From NCBI GenBank assembly GCA_947378785.1, contig CANCLK010000016.1, positions 1 to 50,750 of the forward strand: a DNA stretch of 50,750 bases, read 5' to 3'. Below the pieces are notes generated by a model. The model did no database searches and was not told where the DNA came from. It saw only the letters and a program-made list of their open reading frames with translations. Below, piece after piece: positions 34,601 through 44,380 of this stretch (its first letter is position 1; each line of letters opens with the position of its first letter). Both the position numbers and the translations under genes were made by a program. This stretch comes from Comamonadaceae bacterium. Lineage in GTDB: Bacteria > Pseudomonadota > Gammaproteobacteria > Burkholderiales > Burkholderiaceae_C.

Positions 34601-35417
34601 CAGCAACGGCCCGGAGTTGCAGCAACTGCGCAGCCACTGCGACAGCGATCACCTCGGGCTCTTTGCCCTCTATACCAGGCACGCCTATCGGGCAGGTGAC
34701 CTGCGCCAGTTCGTCAGCGCTGTAGCCACGGGCCTCCAGCCGGTGCCGAAAAGTCGCCCATTTGGTCTTGCTGCCAATCAAGCCGATATAGGGTAAATCT
34801 TGCTGTGTGCGTTGCCGTGCCAGACACTGGGTCAAGACATCGAGGTCTTCGGCGTGACTGAAACTCATGATGAGAACGCAGGACCCTGGTGTCAAGTCTT
34901 TGACTGCGGCCTGCACCGGCTCGGAGTGTTCGCAAACCACATGCGCCGGCAAACCAATGGGGAAGATACCTTCGCGGCTGTCGATCCAGTGCAGCGCCAC
35001 CGGCAAGCGCGCTAAGACGTCGGCCAGCGCATGGCCCACGTGGCCGCCACCAAACAGCACCACCGGCATGCGCTCTACATCCAAGCGATGGCGAAGCACT
35101 GGCAAGTCTGTTGTCGTGACGCATTCAAGTTTCAGGTGCACCACGCCGCCGCAGCATTGCCCCAGAGACGGGCCAAGGGCCAAACGCATCGTTTCAGATG
35201 GCTTGTCAGTGCCCTCCGCATGAAGCAACTCACGTGCCCGGTCGATGGCCTCAAACTCCAAATGCCCGCCACCAATGGTGCCGACCAGTGCATCCGCAAA
35301 AACGGCCATCCACGCACCCGCATCGCGCGGCGCAGAACCCTCCGTGGCTTGCACCTGCACCAGCACCGCCGGTTTGAGGGCGAGTCGCGCAAGGAACAAC
35401 TCGGCAAGCGGCGACAT
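34581..35417 (-). CDS. xdhC: XdhC, molybdenum-cofactor chaperone of xanthine dehydrogenase
   Basis: A 278-residue XdhC/CoxI protein. The N-terminal domain carries ATEGSAPRDAGAWM, VGTIGGGHLEFEAI and GQCCGGVVHL, whose Cys pair is typical. The Rossmann domain has VVLFGGGHVGHALADVL, YIGLIGSKTKWATFR and PIGVPGIEGKEPEVIAVAVAA. XdhC binds and delivers sulfurated Mo cofactor to XdhB. Here it is 22 kb from xdhAB. Its last residues SSLRA and TAG stop come from a dispersed repeat half-site, so the native C-terminus may have been altered. Its start is 18 nt from the stop of serS on the same strand. Confidence 0.93.
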   Translation of the reverse strand: MSPLAELFLARLALKPAVLVQVQATEGSAPRDAGAWMAVFADALVGTIGGGHLEFEAIDRARELLHAEGTDKPSETMRLALGPSLGQCCGGVVHLKLECVTTTDLPVLRHRLDVERMPVVLFGGGHVGHALADVLARLPVALHWIDSREGIFPIGLPAHVVCEHSEPVQAAVKDLTPGSCVLIMSFSHAEDLDVLTQCLARQRTQQDLPYIGLIGSKTKWATFRHRLEARGYSADELAQVTCPIGVPGIEGKEPEVIAVAVAAQLLQLRAVAASSLRA

Positions 35418-35435
35418 ACAGCCTGACCTTGCGCC

Positions 35436-36779
<1,344 letters not shown>

Positions 36780-36791
36780 TTAAGGCGGCGA

Positions 36792-37805
36792 TCAGACGTC
36801 GGGTTGATGCAACCGGCTGCTTCCAGCAGCAAGCGTTTGTTCGGTGTCCATCTTCAGCCCTTTGGGCAGCGGAAACTTGATGGTTTCCTCGATGCCGTCC
36901 ATCTTGCGCACCGTCACCGCCCCCATCGCACGGACACGGTCAATCACTTGCCTGACCAGTAAATCAGGAGCCGAAGCACCGGCCGTGAGGCCAACGCGGC
37001 TACGGCCTTCAAACCAGCTTTCCTGCAGCTCGCTGGCGTCGTCGACCATGTAGGCCTCTGTGCCCAGTTTGGCAGCCAGTTCGCGCAGGCGGTTGCTGTT
37101 GGAACTGGTCGGGCTGCCGACCACAATCAAAATATCTACCTGCGGGCTCATCACCTTGACGGCGTCTTGGCGGTTTTGCGTGGCGTAGCAAATGTCTTGT
37201 TGCTTGGGCGCACGCACTGTCGGAAAACGGGCCTTCACGGCCGCACTGATCTCGGCTGCATCGTCAACGCTGAGCGTGGTCTGCGTGACCACCGCCAGCA
37301 GGCGGGTCTGACTGGGCTGAATGCGCGCCACGTCGGCAACGTCTTCAACCAGGTGAATACCGCTGTCGAGCTGGCCCATCGTGCCCTCCACTTCAGGATG
37401 CCCTTTGTGGCCAATCATGATGAACTCATAACCTTCCTTGTGCAGCTTGGCCACTTCCACGTGCACCTTGGTGACCAGCGGACACGTCGCGTCAAAAATC
37501 TGAAAACCGCGCGCGCGCGCTTCGTCTTGCACCGCACGACTCACGCCATGGGCACTGAAGACCAGCGTGGCGCCGGGCGGCACATCGTTGAGTTCCTCAA
37601 TGAAAATCGCGCCCTTGTCCTTCAGGTCATTGACGACATAGGTGTTGTGAACGATTTCGTGACGCACGTAAATGGGCGCGCCAAATTTGATCAAGGCGCG
37701 CTCAACGATTTCAATCGCCCGGTCGACGCCGGCGCAAAAACCGCGCGGCTCAGCCAATAAGATTTCTTGCGGGGGCGAAGCCAACGATGTGGAAGACAGG
37801 GTCAT
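36792..37805 (-). CDS. ispH: 4-hydroxy-3-methylbut-2-enyl diphosphate reductase
   Basis: A 337-residue [4Fe-4S] enzyme, the last step of the MEP isoprenoid pathway. Cluster cysteines are C24 (PRGFCAGV), the one in [11 protein letters not shown] near residue 115 and the one in [10 protein letters not shown] near residue 206. HEIVHN, SAHGVS and [11 protein letters not shown] are further family motifs. Start codon overlaps the fkpB stop by 4 nt, a pairing common in proteobacteria (fkpB-ispH). Confidence 0.96.
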   Translation of the reverse strand: MTLSSTSLASPPQEILLAEPRGFCAGVDRAIEIVERALIKFGAPIYVRHEIVHNTYVVNDLKDKGAIFIEELNDVPPGATLVFSAHGVSRAVQDEARARGFQIFDATCPLVTKVHVEVAKLHKEGYEFIMIGHKGHPEVEGTMGQLDSGIHLVEDVADVARIQPSQTRLLAVVTQTTLSVDDAAEISAAVKARFPTVRAPKQQDICYATQNRQDAVKVMSPQVDILIVVGSPTSSNSNRLRELAAKLGTEAYMVDDASELQESWFEGRSRVGLTAGASAPDLLVRQVIDRVRAMGAVTVRKMDGIEETIKFPLPKGLKMDTEQTLAAGSSRLHQPDV

Positions 37806-38311
37806 AGAACACCAATGACATGCACTTCAAAGACCACGCCCTGTCCGGCCAATGGGTGGTTGAAGTCGAATTGAACCGCGCTACCGTCTGCCTTGACCTG
37901 CTGCGCTGCGCCAGCGTACTGACCCATGCCGTCAGGTGTCGGAAATTGCACCACGTCGCCGACTTTATATAGCTCGTCGGGATCGCCCAATTCATTGAGC
38001 AGCTTGCGCGCCACCCACTGAATCAGATCCGGGTTTCGCTCGCCAAACGCCTCGCCAGCGGGTAACTCAAATATGGCCCGTGTGCCTTCTTTGAGGCCCA
38101 ACAGTCGCTGTTCCAGTGCCGGTGACAACTGGCCGTTGCCCAGACTCAACGTTGCAGGTTTGTCCTTGAAGGTGTTGATGATGTCCGCGCCCGGCTGGCC
38201 GTTCACGGCGGGGGCGGCCATGCGGTAATGCAGCGTCAAAAATGAGCCCCGGGCCACCACGGGCACCGATTCGTTGCTGGCGAGGGGCAGATCTGGTGAA
38301 ACAAGCGACAT
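37802..38311 (-). CDS. fkpB: FKBP-type peptidyl-prolyl isomerase, FkpB/SlpA family
   Basis: A 169-residue protein with a short FKBP domain interrupted by the insert-in-flap (SlyD-like) region: [53 protein letters not shown] and [18 protein letters not shown]. It catalyses prolyl isomerisation and acts as a chaperone in the cytoplasm. I chose the ATG at 38311 because the longer frame to 38416 adds residues absent from the family. Translationally coupled to ispH. Confidence 0.92.
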   Translation of the reverse strand: MSLVSPDLPLASNESVPVVARGSFLTLHYRMAAPAVNGQPGADIINTFKDKPATLSLGNGQLSPALEQRLLGLKEGTRAIFELPAGEAFGERNPDLIQWVARKLLNELGDPDELYKVGDVVQFPTPDGMGQYAGAAQQVKADGSAVQFDFNHPLAGQGVVFEVHVIGVL

Positions 38312-38649
38312 GAACAACTTTCGGCGGAACGCAAAGTCCGCATTGACGAAGGCAAAGGCAGGGGCGGTGCTGGCAGGCATTGGACAAAAAATGGAGTGGC
38401 CAAATGAATTTGTCATTGTAAGTTTTCCGAGTCTGCTCTGATGCTGCCAACTAGCAAAACCCCGTCACTGCGAGCGTAGCGCGGCAGTCCAGGTGCCCGA
38501 ATTCGCAGTCATGGACTGCCGCGCTACGCTCGCAGTGACGAACGGGCGACGGATGGTCGCGCGGACATCCGGAGCGCTTTTGAATGTCGCTTTATCTTGT
38601 GCTGAACAATCTCAGCCCACTTCGCCCGCCCTTCTGGCTAAGCTGCGCC
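38312..38649. other. Intergenic region between divergent fkpB and radC
   Basis: This 338-nt gap holds the promoters of two divergent genes and, in its middle, the perfect inverted repeat at 38463-38540. No convincing gene is seen; the in-frame extension of radC back to 38584 lacks similarity to the family. Confidence 0.7.
38463..38540. repeat. Perfect 29-bp inverted repeat, REP/MITE-like
   Basis: Arms at 38463-38491 and 38512-38540 are exact reverse complements, built on CACTGCGAGCGTAGCGCGGC, around a 20-nt centre. The outer ends resemble CCCGT / ACGGG. The same core occurs at 34511-34600, four kilobases away, so this is a dispersed element. No transposase is inside, so any movement would be in trans. 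Confidence 0.9.
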
Positions 38650-39324
38650 ATGCTGCTCAAAGACCTCCCCGAAGATGCCCGTCCCCGTGAAAAACTGCTG
38701 GCGCGTGGCGCGGCAGCCTTGAGCGATACGGAATTGCTGGCCTTGATGTTGCGTAGCGGCATCCCCGGAAAAAACGTCTTGCAGTTGGCGCAAGAACTGC
38801 TAGACACCTTCGGCGGCGTGGCCGGTCTGCTGCACACGCCGGCTGAGGCGCTCAAGTCCATCAAAGGACTGGGGCCAGCCAAGCGGGCGGAGTTGGTGGC
38901 GGTGCTTGAGCTGTCTCGACGGGCGCTGACGCAACGGCTGGCAGAAAAACCGCTGTTTGCCTCGCCACAGGCCGTCCGCGATTACCTCCAATTGCAACTG
39001 GGCAGTCGGCCGCATGAAATTTTTGCGGTGCTTTTTTTGGACAGCCAGCACCGTCTGATCGCGCTGGAAGAACTGTTTCGCGGCACGCTGACGCAAACCA
39101 GCGTCTACCCGCGAGAAGTGGTGCTGCGGGCGCTCGCCCTGAACGCCGGCAGCGTGGTACTGGCGCACAACCACCCGAGCGGCAGCGCCCAACCGTCGCG
39201 CGCCGACGAGGCGTTGACGCAAACCCTGAAAACCGCGCTGGCACTGATCGATGTGCGGGTGCTTGACCATTTTGTGGTGACACGCACGGAGGCGGTGTCG
39301 ATGGCCGAGCTCGGATTGGTCTAA
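38650..39324 (+). CDS. radC: RadC/YicR-family JAMM-domain protein
   Basis: A 224-residue protein starting [20 protein letters not shown], the standard family opening, hence the ATG at 38650. It has a helix-hairpin-helix region ([15 protein letters not shown], near residue 70) and the JAMM metal motif [14 protein letters not shown]. Historically annotated as DNA repair; the repair role is disputed and the biochemical activity is unclear. It is followed at 9 nt by the Smr gene and the two probably form one unit. Confidence 0.94.
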   Translation: MLLKDLPEDARPREKLLARGAAALSDTELLALMLRSGIPGKNVLQLAQELLDTFGGVAGLLHTPAEALKSIKGLGPAKRAELVAVLELSRRALTQRLAEKPLFASPQAVRDYLQLQLGSRPHEIFAVLFLDSQHRLIALEELFRGTLTQTSVYPREVVLRALALNAGSVVLAHNHPSGSAQPSRADEALTQTLKTALALIDVRVLDHFVVTRTEAVSMAELGLV

Positions 39325-39333
39325 AGTTGAGGC

Positions 39334-40017
39334 ATGATATCGCCCGACCGCACCGCCATAACAGCCAAAACCGCCATCAAAGACCTGCGCGACCTGAAAG
39401 CCCTGAAACTGGACATCGACAAGCAGGCGCGACTGGCCGCTGAATTGCAGGCCGCACGGCTTGCCGCCGCCCGCAAACTAAAAGCTGAACAAGAACTCTT
39501 CACCCACAGCATCGGACCGATCAAGGCACTGCCGGCCAAGCACGGGCCCGGTCAAAAAGCGCAGATCAGCATCCCTCAGCCGGAGCCCATTCCGGTGCAG
39601 CTACAACTCGATGAGCAGGCCGTCATGCGGGAAGCGCTGTCAGACGAGTTTGATGGTGACGCGCTGCTGGACACCGATGAAGCGCTGAGCTTCAGACGAC
39701 CCGGCATCGGCGTCGATGTGGTGCGTAAACTGCGCCGCGGTGCTTGGCGCATTCAAGGCCAGCTCGACTTGCACGGCCTGCGCCGCGATGACGCCAGAGA
39801 CACGCTCTCACAGTTCATCCGCGAAGCCCAAAAAATCGGCTGGCGCTGCGTTCGCGTGGTCCACGGCAAGGGACTTGGCTCCCCCGGCAAGACCCCTGTC
39901 CTCAAAGGCCGCGTGCAAAGCTGGTTGATTCAAAAAATAGAAGTACTGGCATTTGCACAAGCGCGGCCCGCCGAGGGCGGCGCCGGCGCGCTGGTGGTCT
40001 TGCTCGCGCCGAGCTGA
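39334..40017 (+). CDS. Smr-domain protein (possible nuclease)
   Basis: A 227-residue protein. An N-terminal charged helical part (residues 1-60, Lys/Ala/Leu-rich) precedes a C-terminal Smr domain with LDLHGLRRDDARDTL near residue 145 and VVHGKGLGSPGKTPVLKGRVQSWL. Smr domains of MutS2 and SmrA/SmrB type cut DNA or RNA. The LDLHG and HGKG motifs are intact. GAGG close to the ATG supports the start. Convergent with the haemoglobin gene. Confidence 0.92.
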   Translation: MISPDRTAITAKTAIKDLRDLKALKLDIDKQARLAAELQAARLAAARKLKAEQELFTHSIGPIKALPAKHGPGQKAQISIPQPEPIPVQLQLDEQAVMREALSDEFDGDALLDTDEALSFRRPGIGVDVVRKLRRGAWRIQGQLDLHGLRRDDARDTLSQFIREAQKIGWRCVRVVHGKGLGSPGKTPVLKGRVQSWLIQKIEVLAFAQARPAEGGAGALVVLLAPS

Positions 40018-40036
40018 TACTTAGCCCAACAGCGGC

Positions 40037-40453
40037 TCAAACACCCCGATTGCGCATCCAATCAGCGGTTTGAAAGAACGACTCTTTCAAGCGTTCCCGC
40101 AGCACCTCATCCACACCGGTTTCTTGCATCGCCTGATCCATGCAGGCGACCCATTGGTCACGTTCCAACACACCGATGGAAAACGGCATGTGCCGCAGGC
40201 GCAGCTTGGGATGCCCAAAGCGCTCGGTGTAATGTTGCGGCCCGCCCATCCAACCGCACAAGAACATGTTGAGGCGTTCCCGGGCATGGGTGAGTTCCGG
40301 GCCGTGCGCGGCACGCAGCGCGTTGTAGCCCGGCTCAATATCCATCAAGTCGTAAAAACGCTCGACCAAGGCATGGATACGTTCTTCACCGCCTATCCAT
40401 TCGAAAGGTGTCGCGAATGGCGGGGTACCGGGTGGTTTTTCTTCAATCTGCAT
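40037..40453 (-). CDS. Group II truncated haemoglobin (GlbO/YjbI-like)
   Basis: A 138-residue globin. The group II pattern is visible: IHALVERFYDLMD (helix B), FLCGWMGGPQHYTERFGHP, and LRLRHMPFSIG with the proximal haem His at about H88, followed by W near RDQWVACM (position G8, a group II mark). Such proteins handle O2, NO or peroxides. I chose the ATG at 40453; the longer frame to 40633 lies inside the permease gene. It is 8 nt downstream of that permease gene on the same strand, so the two are probably co-transcribed. Confidence 0.92.
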   Translation of the reverse strand: MQIEEKPPGTPPFATPFEWIGGEERIHALVERFYDLMDIEPGYNALRAAHGPELTHARERLNMFLCGWMGGPQHYTERFGHPKLRLRHMPFSIGVLERDQWVACMDQAMQETGVDEVLRERLKESFFQTADWMRNRGV

Positions 40454-40461
40454 GGTGCCGA

Positions 40462-42996
40462 TTATTGCCCCTGAGTCTGTCGCAAGGTTTCGACCACCGG
40501 CGTATTGAGGACTGAGCGCAGGCCCCACCAGCCCGCCGCCAACGCCAACAGCGCGCCAGCAACACTGCCGAGCACCAGCACCATCCAGGAGGCGGTCCAA
40601 GCGAAGCCAAACACATAGCGGGCCAAGGCCCAACCCACCACCACCGCCGCCGCAGACGCCAGAAAGCCGGCCAACAAACCAACGCCGGCCAATTCAGCAC
40701 GCTGCACTTGCCGCAGCAGTGAAGCGCGTGCGCCCACAGCACGCATGATGGCGAAGTCCCGGGAGCGCTCCTCGCGTGTGGCGGTCACGGCGGCGAACAA
40801 CACCACCAACCCAGCAGCCAACGTGAAGCCAAACAGGAATTCAATGGCGCGTATGACTTGGTCCAAAATGCGCTGCACCTGCGCCAGCGTGCTGGTCATG
40901 TCGACATTGGTGATGTTCGGAAAGGCCCGCACCAGCGCATTGTCAAAACTGCCCGGCGGTCCGCTCTGCTCTGGCGCCCGGAAAGCGCTGATGTAGGTGA
41001 TCGGCACATCGGCCATCACACTCACCGGGTAGATAACAAAGAAGTTCACACGCATCGAGCCCCAGTCGACCTTGCGCAGGCTGGTGATCTTGGCCTCACT
41101 GAGTTGACCGGCAATGTCAAAGCGCAAGCTGTCACCGAGCTTCAGGCCCAAGGTGTCGGCCAAGCCTTCTTCGACGCTGAGCCCGTCTTTTTCTTCGGGC
41201 GTCCAGCGACCGGCGACCAGCTTGTTGTGCACTGGCTGCTGCGCGGTGTTCGATAGATTGAACTCGCGATCCACCAGCCGCTGAGCACGATCTTCCTTGT
41301 AATCCTGTGGCACCACGGCGCGGCCATTGACAGCGACCAGTCGGCCGCGAATCATCGGGTACCAGTCGTAACGCGTCACACCAGCATCGCGTAAAGCCTG
41401 CTGAAAAGCGGCGCTTTGATCAGGCTGCACGTTGATGATGTAACGGTTGGGCGCATCTGCCGGCGTGGCTTGACGCCAGCTGCTGATGAGATCGGTCCGC
41501 AGCAACACCAACAACACCAACGCCAGCAAACCGACCGCCAGCGCGCTGACCTGCACCACGGCATACACAGGGCGTGCGGCGAGTTGCCGCGTGGCCAATA
41601 CCAACCAACGCGGCGCGGTGGTTTCGTTGACGCTGACGCGCAGCAAGCGCACCGCGGCATAACTGGCGAGCGCAAACAACAGCACGGCTCCGGCAAAGCC
41701 ACCGACGGCGATCAGCCCGAGTTTGAGGTCGCTGCTGGCCGCCAGCAACAAGGTGGCAAAACCCAGCACGCCCACCGACAACACCGCGACAGAGACCGGT
41801 TTGAGGTTGCCGACTTCGCGGCGAATGACGCGCAACGGGGGCACTTGTGCCAGCTGCAGCACCGGTGGCAGACCGAAGGCGAGCATCAGTGTCAAACCCA
41901 TGCCCATGCCAAAACCAGCCGGCCAGAAAGTGGCTGCGGGCAACACAGACTCAACCAAACCCGCCAGCAACAAGACAAACGCATAGTGAACCGCAAAACC
42001 CAGTGCGACGCCAACAGCGCTGGCAAACAATCCCACCACGACAAACTCAAAGGTGTAGGCCAATGCAATCGTCCGCTGCGGCTGACCGAGCACACGCAAC
42101 ATGGCGCAATCGTCTAGATGCTTGGCAGCGAAACCCCGTGCCACGATGGCAACAGCCACGGCACTCAAGAGTGCGGCTAACAGACTCACAAGGTTGAGGA
42201 ATTTCTCTGCACGGTCCAATGTCTGGCGCATTTCCGGCCGACCACTTTCAAGGGATTCAATGCGGACACCCCGATCCCCCGGTTTTTTCACCTCCTCCGT
42301 GGCCCAGTCGATGAACACCTTGACGACTGGATCGGTACCCGCAACCGCTAAACGGTAAGTGGTGCGGCTGGCCGGCTGTATCAAGCCGGTCGCCGCGACG
42401 TCGGCCTGATTGACCATCACGCGCGGCGAAAAGCTGATGAAGCCACCGCCACGGTCAGGCTCGCTGACGATGATTTTGCTGACTGTGAAGCTGCTGTCGC
42501 CGAGAAGCAAGGACTGCCCCATGGCGAGGCCCAGTGCATTCATCAGCGGCGCATCAACCCAGACAGTCCCGCTCGCAGGTATGTCGCGCGTGGTTTCACC
42601 TGGCTCGCCGGGTGCCTCCGCCACGCGCAAGTTACCGCGCAGGGGGTAACCCGTCGCCACGGCTTTGAAAGCCACCAACTTGGTGGCACCACCGGCATCG
42701 TCAGGTGCGCGCGCCATGGTCGGGAAGCTGACGATGGACACCGTTGCCAAGCCCAAGGAATGGGCCTTGGCCATGAAAGGCGCTGGCGTCGGCAAATCGC
42801 TGTTGACGATGGCATCGCCGCCCAACAGTTGACGTGCATCACGCTCCAAGCCGCCTTTCAGCCGGTCTGCAAAAAAACCAACCGCCGTGAGAGACGCCAC
42901 GGCCAAGGCCACAGCGACGATCAGCAAACGCAACTCACCCGCCCGCAGATCACGCAGCGTGCTCTTCCAACCGAGCTTGAAGAAAAGAAATTTCAT
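40462..42996 (-). CDS. Large FtsX-like ABC permease (YbbP family)
   Basis: An 844-residue membrane protein. One N-terminal helix (LRLLIVAVALAVASLTAV), a periplasmic MacB-like domain, a first FtsX group of helices (about residues 265-470), a second periplasmic domain, and a C-terminal FtsX triplet (FLFGFTLAAGLVVLFAAV ...) make up the YbbP architecture. In enterics YbbP pairs with ATPase YbbA and thioesterase TesA; neither is next to it here, so the partner ATPase must be encoded elsewhere. Function is probably extraction of a lipid or envelope molecule. Confidence 0.88.
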   Translation of the reverse strand: MKFLFFKLGWKSTLRDLRAGELRLLIVAVALAVASLTAVGFFADRLKGGLERDARQLLGGDAIVNSDLPTPAPFMAKAHSLGLATVSIVSFPTMARAPDDAGGATKLVAFKAVATGYPLRGNLRVAEAPGEPGETTRDIPASGTVWVDAPLMNALGLAMGQSLLLGDSSFTVSKIIVSEPDRGGGFISFSPRVMVNQADVAATGLIQPASRTTYRLAVAGTDPVVKVFIDWATEEVKKPGDRGVRIESLESGRPEMRQTLDRAEKFLNLVSLLAALLSAVAVAIVARGFAAKHLDDCAMLRVLGQPQRTIALAYTFEFVVVGLFASAVGVALGFAVHYAFVLLLAGLVESVLPAATFWPAGFGMGMGLTLMLAFGLPPVLQLAQVPPLRVIRREVGNLKPVSVAVLSVGVLGFATLLLAASSDLKLGLIAVGGFAGAVLLFALASYAAVRLLRVSVNETTAPRWLVLATRQLAARPVYAVVQVSALAVGLLALVLLVLLRTDLISSWRQATPADAPNRYIINVQPDQSAAFQQALRDAGVTRYDWYPMIRGRLVAVNGRAVVPQDYKEDRAQRLVDREFNLSNTAQQPVHNKLVAGRWTPEEKDGLSVEEGLADTLGLKLGDSLRFDIAGQLSEAKITSLRKVDWGSMRVNFFVIYPVSVMADVPITYISAFRAPEQSGPPGSFDNALVRAFPNITNVDMTSTLAQVQRILDQVIRAIEFLFGFTLAAGLVVLFAAVTATREERSRDFAIMRAVGARASLLRQVQRAELAGVGLLAGFLASAAAVVVGWALARYVFGFAWTASWMVLVLGSVAGALLALAAGWWGLRSVLNTPVVETLRQTQGQ

Positions 42997-43032
42997 AGGC
43001 CTGACCTTAGCCTATAAAGAGTAACCGTTGCT

Positions 43033-43929
43033 TTAGGTCGGCGGCGTTAAGGTGCGTTCAAGCGCGGCCATGTCGCGCTTGACCAAACCTGCCTCAAGCT
43101 GCAAACGTTCCGGACTGGCGTAACAAACAAAGCGCTTGTTGGTGGCGCGGCCAATGGCACACAGGCCCACGGCTTGCGCGATCTGATGACCCATTTGCGT
43201 GATACCGCTGCGCGACACCACAATCGGCACGCCCATCTGCGCTGACTTGATGACCATCTCACTGGTCAGACGACCCGTGGTGTAAAAAACCAGCCTCTGG
43301 CTAGTGATGACATTCATGGCCAACCAACCGGCAATGGTGTCGATGGCGTTGTGGCGCCCGACATCCTCGATGAACAACAGCATTTTCGGCTCATCATGGC
43401 CGAGTTGAAACAAGGCGCAAGCGTGTACAGATCCGGCTGATTTGTAAGTCGTCTCTTCGAGGCGAATGGTGTTGACCACGCTGTAGAGTTGCCGCTGGGT
43501 GATGCGGATATCCGTCGGCAATATCAGCTGGTCAACCTCGTCCATCAACCCGCCAAACACACTGCCCTGCCCGCACCCCGTGGTGACCACACGGCGTGAT
43601 GTTTTCTCTTCAATGTCGTTGATGCCGGAGCGGGTTTTCACGGCCGCTGCACCGACATCCCAGTCCACCGTGATGGACTCAATCTGCTCGACTGAACTGA
43701 TCAAACGCTGATTGCGTAAATAGCCCAGCACCAGCAACTCAGGGTGAGCACCCAGCGTCATCAAGGTGACCAGTTCGCGTTTGTCCACATACACGGTGAG
43801 CGCGCGCTCAGCAGGAATCGACATGCTCTGTTGCTCACCGTATTCATTGACGATGTCTACTTCACAGGTCAACGGAGCGCTGGCTTGGGTGAGGAAAGGC
43901 AGCATAGAAAGCGAAACAGTCTGGGTCAT
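43033..43929 (-). CDS. fdhD: FdhD, sulfur carrier for formate dehydrogenase
   Basis: A 298-residue FdhD-family protein (ERALTVYVDKRELVTLM, AHPELLVLGYLRNQRL, ACALFQLG, EDVGRHNAIDTIAGW, TGRLTSEMVIKSA, SRSGITQMGHQIA). It transfers sulfur from the cysteine desulfurase to the Mo cofactor of formate dehydrogenase. The E. coli CxxC is C121-x-x-C124; here the aligned segment is GCGQGS with only C119, the second Cys being replaced by Gly. It lies after the terminator that closes the structural fdh genes and so may have its own promoter. Confidence 0.93.
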   Translation of the reverse strand: MTQTVSLSMLPFLTQASAPLTCEVDIVNEYGEQQSMSIPAERALTVYVDKRELVTLMTLGAHPELLVLGYLRNQRLISSVEQIESITVDWDVGAAAVKTRSGINDIEEKTSRRVVTTGCGQGSVFGGLMDEVDQLILPTDIRITQRQLYSVVNTIRLEETTYKSAGSVHACALFQLGHDEPKMLLFIEDVGRHNAIDTIAGWLAMNVITSQRLVFYTTGRLTSEMVIKSAQMGVPIVVSRSGITQMGHQIAQAVGLCAIGRATNKRFVCYASPERLQLEAGLVKRDMAALERTLTPPT

Positions 43930-43946
43930 CTGTCAAGGCTACAACA

Positions 43947-43977
43947 AAAAAGCCGACCCGTAATGGGTCGGCTTTTT
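43947..43977 (-). terminator. Strong rho-independent terminator of the fdh operon
   Basis: A perfect 13-bp stem (AAAAAGCCGACCC / GGGTCGGCTTTTT) with a GTAAT loop lies between the small exported-protein gene (stop 43997) and fdhD (start 43929). It has T-rich tracts on both strands. Confidence 0.92.
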
Positions 43978-43996
43978 AAACCGTCAGCGTCAGGGG

Positions 43997-44368
43997 TCAG
44001 GATTTCTTAGCTGGTGCAGCCGCGGCAGGCGCCTTAGCGGTCGTCTTGCTCGCGGCGGCGGCAGGAGCAGCAGCTGTCGCCGGAGCCGTTGGCTTGTAGG
44101 CGAAGGGGCCCGGATCAGCACAAGGCGGTGTTGGCGCTGCCGACTTTGTGGGCTTGCCTGTGGCCTTGGCCTTCTTGTAGGCCGCTGCTGCGGCCTTGTC
44201 TTGCGACTTGCAAAGCTGGTAGCCATCAACCTTACCGCTCCACGCGGTTTTGGCTGCGGTTTCGGCTGCTTTAGCCTTGCCCGCATCATCCAAGACAGGG
44301 GCCGGAATTTTGGCCATGGCCAGCACTGATGCGCTGAGAAGCAGGCCTGCGACTAAGAGTTTTTTCAT
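43997..44368 (-). CDS. Small exported Ala/Lys-rich protein of the fdh locus
   Basis: A 123-residue protein with a clear signal peptide (MKKLLVAGLLLSASVLAMA-K). The mature part is dominated by Ala, Lys, Pro and Thr, with two Cys (LCKSQDK and PCADPG) that could form a disulphide. The C-terminal 40 residues are low-complexity APA/AKT repeats. I do not recognise a characterised family. It is the last gene before the operon terminator, 12 nt after the cytochrome subunit gene, so a periplasmic accessory role in formate oxidation is possible. Confidence 0.8.
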   Translation of the reverse strand: MKKLLVAGLLLSASVLAMAKIPAPVLDDAGKAKAAETAAKTAWSGKVDGYQLCKSQDKAAAAAYKKAKATGKPTKSAAPTPPCADPGPFAYKPTAPATAAAPAAAASKTTAKAPAAAAPAKKS

Positions 44369-44380
44369 GTGCGTTCTCGC

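Noticed and set aside
38584-38649. N-terminal extension of RadC
   Set aside because: The extra 22 residues are not part of the family, which begins at the [14 protein letters not shown] block; no ribosome site supports the earlier ATG.
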